In this document: piece after piece, positions 51,822 to 63,060 of the stretch
Layout of the letters: the number at the start of each line of letters is the position of its first letter
Numbering within the stretch: position 1 is the first letter of the stretch
From: Megamerina dolium
Lineage: Eukaryota; Arthropoda; Insecta; Diptera; Megamerinidae
Assembly (NCBI GenBank): GCA_963854835.1
Contig: OY978525.1
Coordinates: 63,149,855-63,213,854, forward strand
Direction of reading: 5' to 3'
DNA: 64,000 bases
Notes under the pieces: model-generated
Told to the model about the DNA's origin: nothing
Database searches by the model: none
The model's input: only the letters and a program-made list of their open reading frames with translations
Translations under genes and position numbers: made by a program

Positions 51822-52829
51822 ATGGCGAGAAAGCGGCGTCTTTCTCGAGAATTATTCCGCTAACATTATTGAAGGGAGAAGCATGAGAAAATATAAGTTT
51901 TATTTTAATATTTATATTCTATTAAGAATAATTTCATGAAATACTTGATTTTAAGTCCAAAACAAAGAGTAAGCACCAGCTAAACACCTTCTAAGCTGGA
52001 TGAAAGCTAATCTTGGCATTGCGCGCGGATTTTATAGAGAAAAAATAGTGAAATTTTGGCAAAATGTTGAAACGGAGCTAAATTCCGTGGGATCTCCAGT
52101 AATAAATATTAGGGAGTGGAAAAGGTATTTATAAGTAGTTGTGAAGTCTCAATACTATTGCTTTATAAATTTTGGGTATGGGTCGACCAAAAAAAATATG
52201 TCCGCCAAAAAGCAGCGCAAAATTTTAAATCACAAAAAGGCTTTGGCGGAGGGCCTAATACTCTGCAAAAATTTGCCTCCCTTGAACAGGTGATTTATGA
52301 CCTCATCGTCATAAAGAAGTCTGTCGAAGGAGAGACTACTAGCGTATTTGGACTATAAACTGCAATAAACGTAAGCCTCTAAGCTCCAACGCAAATTCAG
52401 GATGTGCCAATGATTATGCTAGACAACTATACTCAAATGCATACAAGCCATTCGCCCATTGCGTTTGAAACTTTCGAAAAAGCCGCAAAAAGGAAACTAA
52501 CGGCTAAAAATTACAAAAGGTATTCTTCCGAAGCCCTTGCAGAAGAAATTATTATCCAACGAGATATAGGTGAGACTTTTAAATCTGTGGAAGAGGATTT
52601 AAAAGAGCAAACTCAAGGCACGAAAAAAATCTATAAATCCCTGGACAGATTATACGATATGCAGAAAATGGATTTCAGAATAATTGAAAGATTAAAAATC
52701 GAAGAGATGGAAGAAATGAAACGGCACAATAAAGCTATGGAGATAATAAGACAGTGCGAATTGGAGAATAAAATAAACAAACGACAGTTAGAATTGGAGA
52801 AGCTGAAGTACAATAATAATAATATGTAA
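51822..52829 (+). pseudogene. Harbinger 2 accessory Myb/MADF-like protein
   Basis: First exon MARKRRLSREL (51822 on). A second part carries KFWQNVETELNSVG (about 52055-52100), followed by a GTATTT donor. The last long frame is 52404-52829: PIAFETFEKAAKRKLTAKN, EEIIIQRDIGETFKSVEEDL, then a strong coiled coil (residues about 55-138, Glu/Lys/Arg-rich). Such proteins bind element ends and help import the transposase. The broken first donor (AAAATATAAG) and stops in the middle make this copy doubtful as a gene, though the last exon is open. Confidence 0.62.
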
Positions 52830-53039
52830 ATATGTTAAAACTAGCTTGAATTTTTAAAGTGATCTGAATTAACTGCGATGTTATTTTTTTCTTATTTTAT
52901 AGTTTTAAGACTTAGAGATTGAATTAACTGTACTGAACTGGCTTCAAAAGTAAATAAATTGACCGAATATTATTTTTATCTTTTTTGTACTGTAGTTGTA
53001 AGCATTGAAATGTGATACAGATTATTTCCAATATTATTT

Positions 53040-54043
53040 CTATTTCTTTGCGCTGTATTCAAGTACTGCGCAAATTTAATTATGTTATTTCACTAACTTC
53101 AATGACTTCTTGAGGTGTCGATACGAATTCACCAGGATCAAAGTCAACTTTAAATTCAACGCAAAGATTGTGTAAGGCAAAACCTACATTAACGATTTTT
53201 GTAGCTTTTTCCGGTGAATAATGCAATTCTCTTGCTCCCAACAAGCTTCGCCATCGATTTTTAGCACCCCATTTGTACAGTAATTACCCAGTAATTCGTT
53301 GAACCACTTAAATAAGCTTGCTCGAAATGAGATCGCAAACTACTAACATTCCAAATGAAGGAATCGAGGCAAGCTCCAGGATGTGATGCATCAACATATC
53401 TAATTCTCTGGTCATGAACACATAGCTGGAAATATGATTTGTTAACCCTCATCAAATACGAAAGAATACCCTTGATATCTTGATAGGAGCAATAATGTTA
53501 ACATGCGTCCCATCAATGCAACCAACTACTCCGGATATGCCGTGCAATTTCACATTTTTCCTCTTCCGTCCAAGCAATTTTTATCCACTTCGGGAACAAA
53601 TGTTTTTCAAATTCGTCCAACACTTCCGAAAGTAATTTGCTGAATGTGGACTGAGACAGAGACACACCAGAATCTTTGTCTACTTCCATTTGGTAATCGC
53701 CTTCAACAAAAAATTGTAAAGATGCATTACCAGCGGAGTAATGGCAAATTGTTTTTTTTTTTGCTGGCGGAATATTGGACGTCAAAATACCCAATACATA
53801 CTGAATGCAGGCTTAATCACCCTAAAGTATTTTTTAAACCTGGAGATAAATGCGGTGGTTAAAAAAGTAAATGTAAATATGCATTTGTGCTTACAAAGTT
53901 TGAGGCAGCTCCAGAGGGTTTGCGCAATCTTGCACGTCCCTTCTAAAGATCCTTTGTGGTGCATTACTCTGCTCCTCTTCTTCTTTTGGTCTTTTCTCTA
54001 CAATTGATTGAATTTGACTTAAATTTTCAAGTTTTTGCTTCAT
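53040..54043 (-). pseudogene. Harbinger 2 transposase (HARBI1-like), internally deleted
   Basis: Start at 54043 (MKQKLENLSQIQSIVEKRPK), then DCANPLELP, KKYFRVIKPAFS, SLQFFVEGDYQME, SLSQSTFSKLLSEVLDEFE (HTH-like). Next comes the first catalytic motif GCIDGTHVNIIAP (about 53470-53510), then RYVDASHPGACLDSFIW with the second Asp (about 53370-53410), and the C-terminal NVGFALHNLCVEF-type block (about 53150-53200). The segment that should carry the catalytic Glu is missing between GSTNYWVI and the C-terminal block. Frameshifts are present near 53850 and 53540. Confidence 0.75.
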
Positions 54044-54575
54044 TTGCAAATCATTTTGAAATGTCAAATAGCGGCAGAAAAGCAGATTTTCGAAATTCGA
54101 ACTTCTCCCTTATTTTGGTTCTACCGCGGAATTAAGAATGCCAGATTTTATTCAAGAAAAAATATTCCGCAAGTAATGAACTCCCCGGGAACATTTAGAA
54201 TCGGGCTGATAAGGAAATATGTTAAGGTGTAGGGTATCTTAAAAATATAAGCTGCTTTAACGTCTTTTCATTTTTAGTTATCTGAAACCTCTGATCAATG
54301 GCAAATGTAGTCTTCACAATATTTTGAAACAACGAGCACCATTCGCTCGGAATATTTCACGTTTAAATTTTCCCTTATTGGGAATTCCGGGCGAGATATT
54401 TTCTTGTTCCCTTATTGGCAACACATATTTCACACAGTATACGTTGAATTTTTCGCCAAAATTTCTCATTTGATTTTTGAAAGCGAAAATACTGGAAAAT
54501 GTAAGTTGTGTGTAATGTTTAACTGTTAAAGCAAAAAAAGGGAAAAAATATTAATTTTATTTTAGGAGCAAAACA

Positions 54576-55086
54576 ATGAATAGGGTTCAAAGCGAGGTTC
54601 TACTTAATAGAATTCTAGAGAATCCTGATATCTCTAGAGGTTTCGTCAGGGAAAATCGTTATAGTGTCGGAATTTTGGAAGGAATTAACGTTGGAGTTGA
54701 ATAGCTCAGGTCCACCAGTAAAAACCATACTTGAATGAAGAAAAGTATGAATTCGAGGAATGTGGGCACAGCAGCGTCGCGCAGCCATTAGTTGAAGCCA
54801 GGAGTTTAAGCGCAAAGGAAAATCCAATAAGATGACAACTAACGAAGTAGTCTTAAAAGAGTTAGAAATTCAGGAAGATTTCTGCGCCAAAGTGGGTGAA
54901 GTGATATTGGTAATGAAAAATCACAACAAAGATCAAACAAATTTACACCTAAAGGAAATGAAAAGACATAACTTGGAAATGGAGAAATTGAGAAAGGAGG
55001 AAGTAGAAAGTAAAAATGAGAGGAATCGTCGAATGCTGGAAATAGAAAATATAAAATTGGAAATACTTCGGAATAAACAAGATTAA
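54576..55086 (+). pseudogene. Harbinger 3 accessory protein pieces
   Basis: MNRVQSEVLLNRILENPDIS begins after an acceptor-like TTTTAG at about 54565. SVGILEGINVGVE-like text with a stop follows, then an open last part 54832-55086 with a charged coiled coil (LHLKEMKRHNLEMEKLRKEE). The KRHN/MRRHNKAME-type helix parallels the copy at 52404. Confidence 0.5.
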
Positions 55087-55449
55087 ATTTTAATTTCAAT
55101 TACTGAATTTAATATTTTAATTTACTTCTTATATTTTCAAAACTTTTGTTATAATTTATTTATAATACATGTATGTAACATAGTTATATATAAGATAGTC
55201 CTTATTTTGATCCAATGAATATGCTCACAATAAAGTGAATTCAAAATATATGCTTAATATCAAAATGAATAAAATATATTCTAATATGTAAAAATTGGTG
55301 TCCATGCTTGTGTCTTGTGTGGTTAATTAATTATTAATCATCATCTCCTATGTAAGCATTAGGACTAGCATCCTCTATCCAAATATCAATTAATAATTTA
55401 AATCTAAAATTATTTATCAATAATTACCTGACAACCAAGCATTGTTCCG
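55087..55449. other. AT-rich spacer, no gene recognised
   Basis: Between the two converging Harbinger 3 genes; holds AATAAA words at about 55230-55270 that could end either gene. Confidence 0.4.
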
Positions 55450-55790
55450 TCCCTGTAAATAATCTTATTCCTTTTTATGCCTCGAATCACTCATATTCCG
55501 AATGAAAGAATCGTGAGAGGCACCGGGATGTGTAGCATCTATATAACGAAATCTTAATTGGTTGTTACAAACCTAAAAATCATCAACTTAAAAATGCATG
55601 ATATATGCTTTTGAATAGCACAACTTACAACGTTCAAACTGCATTCTGCTTTTCTGTTGTAGTATAGATGCTTGTTTGTAGATATGATGTTTACGTGTGT
55701 TCCATAAATGCATCCCGTAACACCGGGTATTCTATACTTCAGAACGAGATTTATGTGTCGTTAATTGAACTGTTTTGTCTGTTGGCAGCT
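55450..55790 (-). pseudogene. Harbinger 3 transposase core fragment
   Basis: On minus, PGVTGCIYGTHVNI (about 55695-55735) has Tyr where the first catalytic Asp belongs (DGT). LRFRYIDATHPGASHDSFIRNM (about 55490-55560) holds the second Asp. Introns or frame breaks lie between. Inactive. Confidence 0.6.
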
Positions 55791-55800
55791 GGAAATGTCC

Positions 55801-56394
55801 AGCTTTAGGAAAAATACATACAGTTCATGTCGGTCCGTTCTAAAACTTAATTTTCATTCCGTTTGAGCTATAGCGTTCCTGGCGTTCTGGTGGCGAGTAT
55901 ATCGGTGGATTTTACGTTTGTCTGTCCGCAAGTGCCGTGACGTATAATCAGAATATCTGATTACGTGCATGTGTATATGTGCAAGTGATATACAGTGTGG
56001 GTGCTAGCCAAGGATCTGCTAGCTATTCGCCTGTTGTTGGAAATAATATATTCACTGTATTGCATATGCGTATATGCATTTGTGTTTCAACGCATCTTTC
56101 ACATCAACTAAAAGAGGACATACACACACTATCGATAGCTTCGTACACTTTGATTTGAACATTTTTTTTAACACTCTACGGAAGAGTGGTCGGATATTTG
56201 CACCGATAATTATTGGAAACATTTTGTTTAAACCAATTCGCCCACCACATATATATGAAAATATTCAACCAACGAGTAATAACCGAGTGATTTTACGGAT
56301 ACGTGAGTATGAGCCACGGATGCATCAAATAAATTGTTAATTGCTTCACGTCGCGTCATTTTTGTAAGCAATATTGTGTAGTTATAAGTATTTA

Positions 56395-56396
<2 letters not shown>
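55801..56396. other. unassigned stretch
   Basis: An 88-codon frame at 56074-56340 has no recognisable motif. The GTATATGTG / GCATATGCGTATATGC words near 55970-56085 are short palindromic runs. I see nothing firm. Confidence 0.35.

Positions 56397-56474
<78 letters not shown>
56397..56474. repeat. (TA)n microsatellite
   Basis: About 78 bp of TA dinucleotides directly left of a TGTAAC boundary. Confidence 0.95.
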
Positions 56475-56477
<3 letters not shown>

Positions 56478-57541
56478 AACGCGTGCCTTTAGTTTACCAG
56501 CCGAGGTATTACTTAGTCAACCAGGGTCAAACATGAGGGCAGCGTAAAAACTCTTGTTGTAGGAGGAGGACCGAATTCCGCACGATGGCCTATAGGCAAT
56601 CAATTCACCGACACTAGAAGAGTGTTCGGTTTGGTACTAATGGAACTTCTACTACTTTGTTTTATTTTTATTTGCTTTTATTTTCCTTTCTTACCTTTTT
56701 CACAATTTAACAGAATACAAATTCAATTTCTTACTCTACGCCTAAATGGAATACCTAACCCTAACCAGCCTTATTTATATAATGAGAACTTCCAGGATTG
56801 ACCAGTGCCACCTGGTGGCATCTAATGAATCAGTCGTATGGTAGATCCGCCTCAGCAGAAGTCTCCAACCGACTGATAGTTGTGTAGGGTAGCCAGATAC
56901 AGGGGTCTCTTCTATCCAGCACCCTGACCTCACACCTAGAAGAGGGAGACCTTTACAGCAATATATAGGAACATCCAACAGGATGGCGGATGGTTGCTCC
57001 TGGTATATGCGGTTGGTCAAAATAACCCCGGGCAAAACTAATGGCTCATAGGCGACTACTTTAAGCGAGCGATCGAATACAGACAGCCTCGAGCGAATTA
57101 CGGCCAGCTACTCGAACGGACCGATTAAAAAATTAAGCAATCGATCAAGCATTGATTGGTTTTTATTACCTTTTTTTATCATATCATACGTCGGAAAGTC
57201 TTACACCTTTAGTACATATCCATGTATAAAGCATTTACGAATTATGTAGTGTAAATTTCCAATGATGCTACATTTTACGTTCAGTGAAAATTCATTTGAT
57301 TGTTTCTTCTTTGTCGGTCGTAATAGCGACTGACTACACGAGTATGTGTATGTGTGTATACATCTACTGATATTATTATATGACGACAATACGGAGAAGA
57401 TGAAGAATCAAATGATTTTTTTATGATACTCATATTTGCTATGGTTTGTTTATGGTTGATACGTTGAATATTATAATGATTTGTGTTGGCAGGTACTAGG
57501 TATGTAAGAGGTTGTAACAGGCTTATTGTTAGTCTGTTACA
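56475..57541. mobile_element. candidate solo LTR or TG...CA-bounded insertion
   Basis: Starts TGTAACGCG and ends CTGTTACA, both next to ATAT/TATA tracts, as expected for an LTR element with a 4-bp duplication in TA-rich DNA. On minus, a TATATAAATAAGG box (about 56770-56785) could be its promoter. The right end also carries the hairpin TGTAACAG...CTGTTACA (57514-57541). There is no coding frame and no second copy in the window, so it could instead be a MITE or chance. Confidence 0.35.
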
Positions 57542-58363
57542 ATATATATATGTATATATATGTATGTATATATATACTTACTTACTTATGTGGCCATAAC
57601 AACCGAATATCGATTTAGGCCGAAAATAACATGCTTCGCCAGCCATCTCTGTTCTTCGCTAGCTGGCGCCAGTTAGAAATTCCAAGCGCCGTCAGGTTCT
57701 CCAGTACTTGGTCTTTCCACCGGAGGTTTGGTCTTCCTCTTTTGCGTCGTCCTCCAGCGGGTTCCGAATATAACACCTTCTTAGCTGGAGCGTGTTCTTC
57801 CATTCGCTCGACATGACCTAGCCAGCGCAGCCGCTGGATTTTGATGCGCTTTACTATGTCAATATCGGCATACAGCTCGTACAGCTCATGGTTGTACCTT
57901 ATTCGGTACTCGCCACCAACGCAAATAGGTCCAAAGATCTTGCGTAGGACTTTTCTCTCGAAAACTCCAAGTATTCGCTCATCCGTGGAAATTGTCCAGG
58001 CTTCAGCGCCATATGTTAGGACAGGCATGATGAGAGACTTGTAGAGTGTAGTTTTCGTTCTTCGAGAGAGGGCTCGACTTCTCAATTGCTTACCCAGCCC
58101 AAAGTAACACCTGTTAGCAAGAGTTATCCTACGCATGATCTCCAAGCCGACGTCATTACTGCTGTTAATGCTGGTTCCAAGATAGACAAAGTCCCTTACT
58201 ACTTCAAAAGCGTAGTTGTCAACAGTGACGTGCTGTCCAAGACGCCGGGACTCTTTGTTTGTTGACACTAGATACTTCGTCTTGCCCTCGTTCACCGTGA
58301 GACCCATCCGACGCGACTCTCTTTCCAACTCTGAGAATGCTGCACTGACTGCTCGCGTCTGCA

Positions 58364-58364
<1 letters not shown>
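57542..58364 (-). pseudogene. RTE-type non-LTR retrotransposon, 3' fragment
   Basis: Minus-strand frame from about 58364 to 57615. The RT late palm/thumb begins [20 protein letters not shown], followed by [72 protein letters not shown] and [12 protein letters not shown]. This succession is typical of the C-terminal half of RTE-clade polymerases. The catalytic domain is absent (5' truncation). The 3' end runs into CTTACTTACTTA and TATATA repeats, as RTE elements often end in short tandem repeats. Confidence 0.82.
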
Positions 58365-58406
<42 letters not shown>

Positions 58407-58409
58407 TAT

Positions 58410-58468
<59 letters not shown>

Positions 58469-58474
58469 CATACA

Positions 58475-58550
<76 letters not shown>
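58365..58550. repeat. (TA)n/(TACATA)n microsatellite
   Basis: TA array with repeated TACATA interruptions, between the RTE fragment and the Tc1 TIR. Confidence 0.95.
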
Positions 58551-58551
<1 letters not shown>

Positions 58552-59628
58552 TGAGCGACAAAAGTCTACGTACGACGACCATTTCGGCTATCTGACATGT
58601 CCAAAAGCATAATGAAAAGAAGTAATGATGCAATTTTGTTTTAAATATGTTTTTATCATTACATAGCAAAAATTATCTTATTTCATTAAAAACTTAACAA
58701 GTTATTAACATAAAACGAAAAAATTCAATGACAAAAGTCTACATACGGCGCGCATTCCACGCTTCTTTTTTGTTGTGTGTTGCGGCGCAATAACGGGAAA
58801 GTACCGCTAGTTACATTTTGCTGTTTTGCTTGGTAATAGACATACTTGGATTGCATTTAGTTGTATTTTGGCTGTTTCCAGAAGTTCGTGGTTGTGACAA
58901 TGGCTTCCCGTAAAGAAATATCAATTGATTTGCGAAACTTAGTAGTAAAGTATAGAAATGAAAACAAATCGTAAGGTGAAATATCAAGCTTATTAAATTT
59001 AACAAAATCAACAGTTCAAACAATATTCAATAACTACAAAAAAACGAATAGTCTTGAAAATAAACCGCGTAGTGGTCGCAAAAAGAAGCTGAGTCGCAGA
59101 GATGTATCGTTCATTTTGAAAGAAGTGGATCAAAATCCGAAAGTGGCAGGCACTAAGTTGGCCGCAGAGCTAGCAACTAGGTCAAATACAAATATGCATC
59201 CACGAACAGTTCAGTTCAAAGAGCCTTGAATAATAATGGGTTTCACAGCAGAACTCCGCGTAGGAAACCGTATATAAGTGAAAAATATCGCAAACTTCGT
59301 TTGGAATTCGCGCAAAAGCATTTAGACAAGGGAATTGATTTCTGGAAACGAGTATTATTTACAGATGAGTCAAAATAAAATTTATTTGGAAGTGACGGTA
59401 GAGCCAAAATTTGGAGAAAACCAAATACCGCAATGAACCCGAAACACTGGAAATTTGGTATTTGTGGAGGGTAACATGGATCGCTTTCAATTTAAATCTA
59501 TTTTGAAACAAAACTTAAAAGCATCGGTTGACAAACTATGCTTTGGTGAGAGTTGGATCTTCCAACAGGATAGCGATCTAAAACATACCGCCGTGAGGGA
59601 CTTGTTGTTTAAATGTTTGCACAGTGTT
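58551..59628 (+). pseudogene. second Tc1-type transposon, decayed and truncated
   Basis: Left end CAGTGAGCGACAAAAGTCTA follows TA directly. Transposase from about 58900 (MASRKEISIDLRNLVVKYRN). An early stop (58972), HTH part LSRRDVSFILKEVDQNPKV (similar to but distinct from the element at 19581), a frameshift at about 59218, and LFTDES with a stop right after. Then comes a deletion joining GICGG-like sequence to MDRFQFKSILKQNLK, the block FQQDSDLKHTA (second Asp changed in context), and an end at about 59628 where a SINE begins. The right TIR is missing. Confidence 0.8.
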
Positions 59629-59878
59629 TGAAGGGATCTACTTATTTCAACCGGATCCGAACGGCAGAACCCTTGTGACATCACTTTTTCTGAGCTATTT
59701 CACAGAGTTCTTTTAGAAGCTTTTCCAAATTATTAGTGCCGAAAGAATTACCAATTGCTTTCTGGCAGGTGGGTACTGTTCGAAAGAGAAATCTTTTCGA
59801 TACTAACTTTGTTATGCTTCAGCCGGGGATATAACCAACGACCTACAGATTAAAAGACCAACACACTAACCACTCATT
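59629..59878 (-). repeat. tRNA-derived SINE, copy 6, diverged
   Basis: The head on minus at 59820-59878 is poorly preserved (box B reads GGTTATATCCC). The body GGTACCCACCTG-type block reads with changes at about 59765. The tail lacks the last 80 or so bases found in full copies. Confidence 0.7.
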
Positions 59879-60086
59879 CACAATTACCTCATTGGTAAGA
59901 GCCAATGTCAGATCTAATATTAAATGGCATTTAATTTTAATTATGAGTTCTTATTGCAGTGTTTTTAATTTACGTCCGTTTTCCGATCGTCTCAATTTCA
60001 ATATGTTATGCAGGTGGCATCACTATGCTTTTTTCTTGAAGTTGGTTGTTTTGTTGATAGAAACTGATCAATAGAAGAAACGTTAA
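59879..60086. other. unassigned, ends in TTAA
   Basis: No gene. TTAA at 60083-60086 is a possible target duplication. Confidence 0.3.
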
Positions 60087-60473
60087 GGTGGTAGTAAGGG
60101 ATAATTTGAAATAAAAAACAGTTTTTTCGCTGATTTTTTACGGAGATACAGCTTAAGCAAATTTTTTAATTATAAAGCATCCTTTAGAGAATATTTAGTT
60201 ATATTTCCGTAAATCAATATTAAAAAATAAGCTGGTGACAGAGCATTTCCCAAAACGTCTTTTGAAAAATACGTTGTTTGGTGAACACAATAACTCGGCG
60301 TAGAATTATCTGAAATCAAAAATGTTGTTAAATTTACTTAAATTATGAGTTAATTCTCCCCCCTCCATCGTTATTGAGTTATCATTTTCGTTTCTCAACA
60401 GTTCGTGGCCTATTTAAGCAAAAAACGCGATTTCGCGCTAAATTTTCCACTATTTTTTAGGTGACAAACTACC
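60087..60473. mobile_element. weak TTAA-flanked MITE candidate
   Basis: TTAA on both sides (60083-60086, 60474-60477). Ends GGTGGTAGTAAGG and, in reverse, GGTAGTTTGTCACC share only a few positions. Length 387 bp, no coding. It may be an old element of the piggyBac target type or coincidence. Confidence 0.25.
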
Positions 60474-60477
60474 TTAA

Positions 60478-61990
60478 TATGAAAATGGAAAAATGGAAAT
60501 AACGGGAGGGGAAACATTTTATACCAAGAAAGTATGTTTCGAGTTTGAAAATAATCGGTCGAGTAAGATGAGAGAATTTGTATTATATTGTATAAAATTT
60601 AATAATGCATTTCGCATGCGTACTGCAGACAATTTTATTGCAACCTCAGTTGTTGATTTTGTCGGCGTTCTGCCAATTGCTTACTACTGGCGACCATTTG
60701 ATTTATTAAATTAATTAATCCACTCCTTTGCCTTTCATCCATATCCATATCTTCCAGTTAACTAAATTCAATAATATCCAAAGAAAAACTTCAAAAAAAT
60801 GTTGGCAGCAACAATCACTCTAGAAATAAATCATTCTGCGTAAACGAGTAGATAGATTTTCGTAATCTAGTTGTGGTAATATCTTTGTGTAAACATACAT
60901 TTTTGCCTTCCCTAATTTTTATCGGAAATATATAAAACAGCTGTCAAAACAAATATGTATATGAAAACAATAAACAAATAAAGCTACAGCCAACATATTT
61001 TTCAATGTGGATACAAAAAATTGTTAAGTATTATGACGAGATGATTATTGAACTAAACTAAAAGTAAAATATATAAGTACATCTTCAATTTAATTCGACA
61101 ATGTATAAATTTTTAACAGTACCATTTTGCATCCATTTTCTTCAAAAAAATAATAATTATAATAAATGATGGAATTGTCGAATAAAATTAAGAATACGTC
61201 ATGTCAACAGGATAATTCACGAAAATAATTGGGAGATCGAACAAAGTAATACACAGTGCCGTGGTAAAGCCGTATATGGCTCTTGAGAATGCATATGCTT
61301 TCGTTCTTATACCTTCAGCACATTTATCGGCTGATCATATTTAATTCATCATTTCGGTTGAATATTCTGTGCCGAGCACATGTTTTTCAATTGAGACGGG
61401 GAGGAATTGTAAAATGTTTGCCTTGTAATTTCGCTTATTTAAACACAATAATGCCGGCAGGGAATGTATTCACTTCGTTTTGTTTTCTTCGAGAATACCG
61501 GTAACTATTCTCGAGGATAGCAATATGTGTGCTCAACAAACTTGTAAGTATGTCATTCCAGGTGATAGGGTACAATGTTTTAAAAGAAACACTTTTAAAA
61601 CGCAAAGGGATAAATATAACAAATAGAGAAGCATAAATAGAATAAAAAGAAAAGCAAAGCTTTAAAAATAGCTTTTATAAAAGGCACATTATAGAACCAA
61701 TAAAATATTTTATTTTAAATTTAAAGAATGCAGAAAAATTTTTACATTCAATTAAGAACACGGATTATTCAAAACATAGTTACAATGGTTTCTCTTCTGT
61801 CATTGCCGATGGTGACGACGATAGAATTGGATATATCTTCGCATACAGTCGTCGGGCAAAGTTCTATGTTCGCTTTGCTTTTTGTTTTCTCTATACGTCA
61901 TTGTGTTCTATTTTTGACAGCGAACATTTGCGCCGAAATATTCACCGTTCGCGGGTTTTGTGCTTGCAGCATTATGTGGTATCGGATAGT
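60478..61990. other. AT-rich stretch, no supported gene
   Basis: Frames at 60493-60714, 61283-61504 and 61728-62000 are 73-90 codons, with no motif and with AT-biased composition. I do not call them as genes. Confidence 0.4.
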
Positions 61991-62226
61991 TATCGGCTAA
62001 TCATTGAAGATGCATACACGGATGAGTATAACATTGTCGTTTTCTAATCGTTGTGCACAACGACTTAAATTTAATATTATTTAAAACAGTGAAAATATGA
62101 ATATTAAATAATTTCACTCGAGATTCAAAGAAATTTGGAAAAAGATTAGACACCAGCGAAAATTTTAATGTCGAAGTGATTGATGCATTATGCCAAAATT
62201 GATGATGCAACTATGATTAGCCGATA
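61991..62226. repeat. inverted-repeat-bounded element, about 236 bp
   Basis: TATCGGCTAATCAT (61991-62004) is exactly complemented at 62213-62226. The similarity extends inward loosely (GATGCAT against ATGCATC-like words). There is no coding. A small MITE is the simplest reading; no clear target duplication. Confidence 0.45.
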
Positions 62227-62585
62227 ATTGTTCAGAGGGAGTTAATTTGTCGCAAAAGTCGTTCGTTTGCGATATCGCCAAAACTATCGTTATCTTATTC
62301 GAATACAATTTTCTCGAAATTTGTACATGTTAAAACTATTTATAAAGCTTTGTGTTGTCAAAGTAATTTATTGACAAATATGTACAGCTCCGTAAAATAC
62401 TCGAATAGTCGAAAAAATTCAGTTCGATTAATCCCATGCGGTCAATATTTAGTTTTTATCGACTATTGTTAAATAAGATTTGAGAACGAGTGCGGTGTTG
62501 TTCTTAATTTGCCGCAAAAAAACTATAGTTTACGATATCGCTAGTACTACCGTAAACGTTCCGAATGCAATTTCGCTAAAAGTAT
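62227..62585. other. unassigned flank of gypsy copy 2
   Basis: Contains two related stretches (GCGATATCGC-type words with CGCAAAA contexts at about 62265 and 62530), suggesting a local duplication. No gene. Confidence 0.35.
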
Positions 62586-63023
62586 TGTTACGTTTTTATT
62601 CTGTGAACGTTTAATTCTATTTGAATTACCTTGTTCGATCACTGGATTCTGTTAATAATAACTGCAACACTTATTTTATACAACTATATACAGCAACAAT
62701 TTATTTAATAATCTCTATTTACAATCAACTCTGTTTACAATCAACTATTTACTATAACACTTAAATGTACTTGCAACTTTTGCCTCTGTATCAATGTTTT
62801 CGCAATCACGTTCGGAATTAGATTGATTTTCCTTCTCAACACTGGCTCTATTTATACTCTGTTGGCAACACCCCAGAATCTTCCGTTATCGAGATTCTTC
62901 TCTTCCTTTCTCGTTGGCTTGTTCTGGTTATCGCTCATTTCTTTTTGTTGACATTCGTTTCGATGCTGCCAATAGTGTCAGTCACAATAGTGATGAGTAA
63001 TCAACTATCGATACTCGTTACAC
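62586..63023 (-). repeat. 3' LTR of gypsy copy 2
   Basis: 438 bp, TG...CA bounded in reverse. Differs from the copy-1 LTR by scattered substitutions and small indels (for example near 62602 and 62710). The flank beyond is GTAT (62582-62585); the partner duplication would lie outside the window. Confidence 0.9.
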
Positions 63024-63060
63024 TGCCCTCCTCTTAACCTTGTTCGTCCCGAACAAGTTT

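Larger units (their letters stand above)
51775..54050. mobile_element. PIF/Harbinger element 2
   Basis: Accessory gene on plus (51822-52829) and transposase on minus (54043-53040), converging. It is the best preserved of the three Harbinger copies, and its leader (AGGCATCACTAATATATAAAATGG) matches elements at 24660, 31805 and 38990. TIRs were not resolved. Confidence 0.7.
54260..55800. mobile_element. PIF/Harbinger element 3, more diverged
   Basis: Same convergent layout as elements 1 and 2: plus-strand accessory gene pieces at 54576-55086 and minus-strand transposase pieces at 55450-55790. The sequence is clearly a different subfamily. Confidence 0.55.

Noticed and set aside
61728..62000. 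90-codon frame with hydrophobic stretches
   Set aside because: No start context, no family resemblance, no repeat; too little to call a gene.
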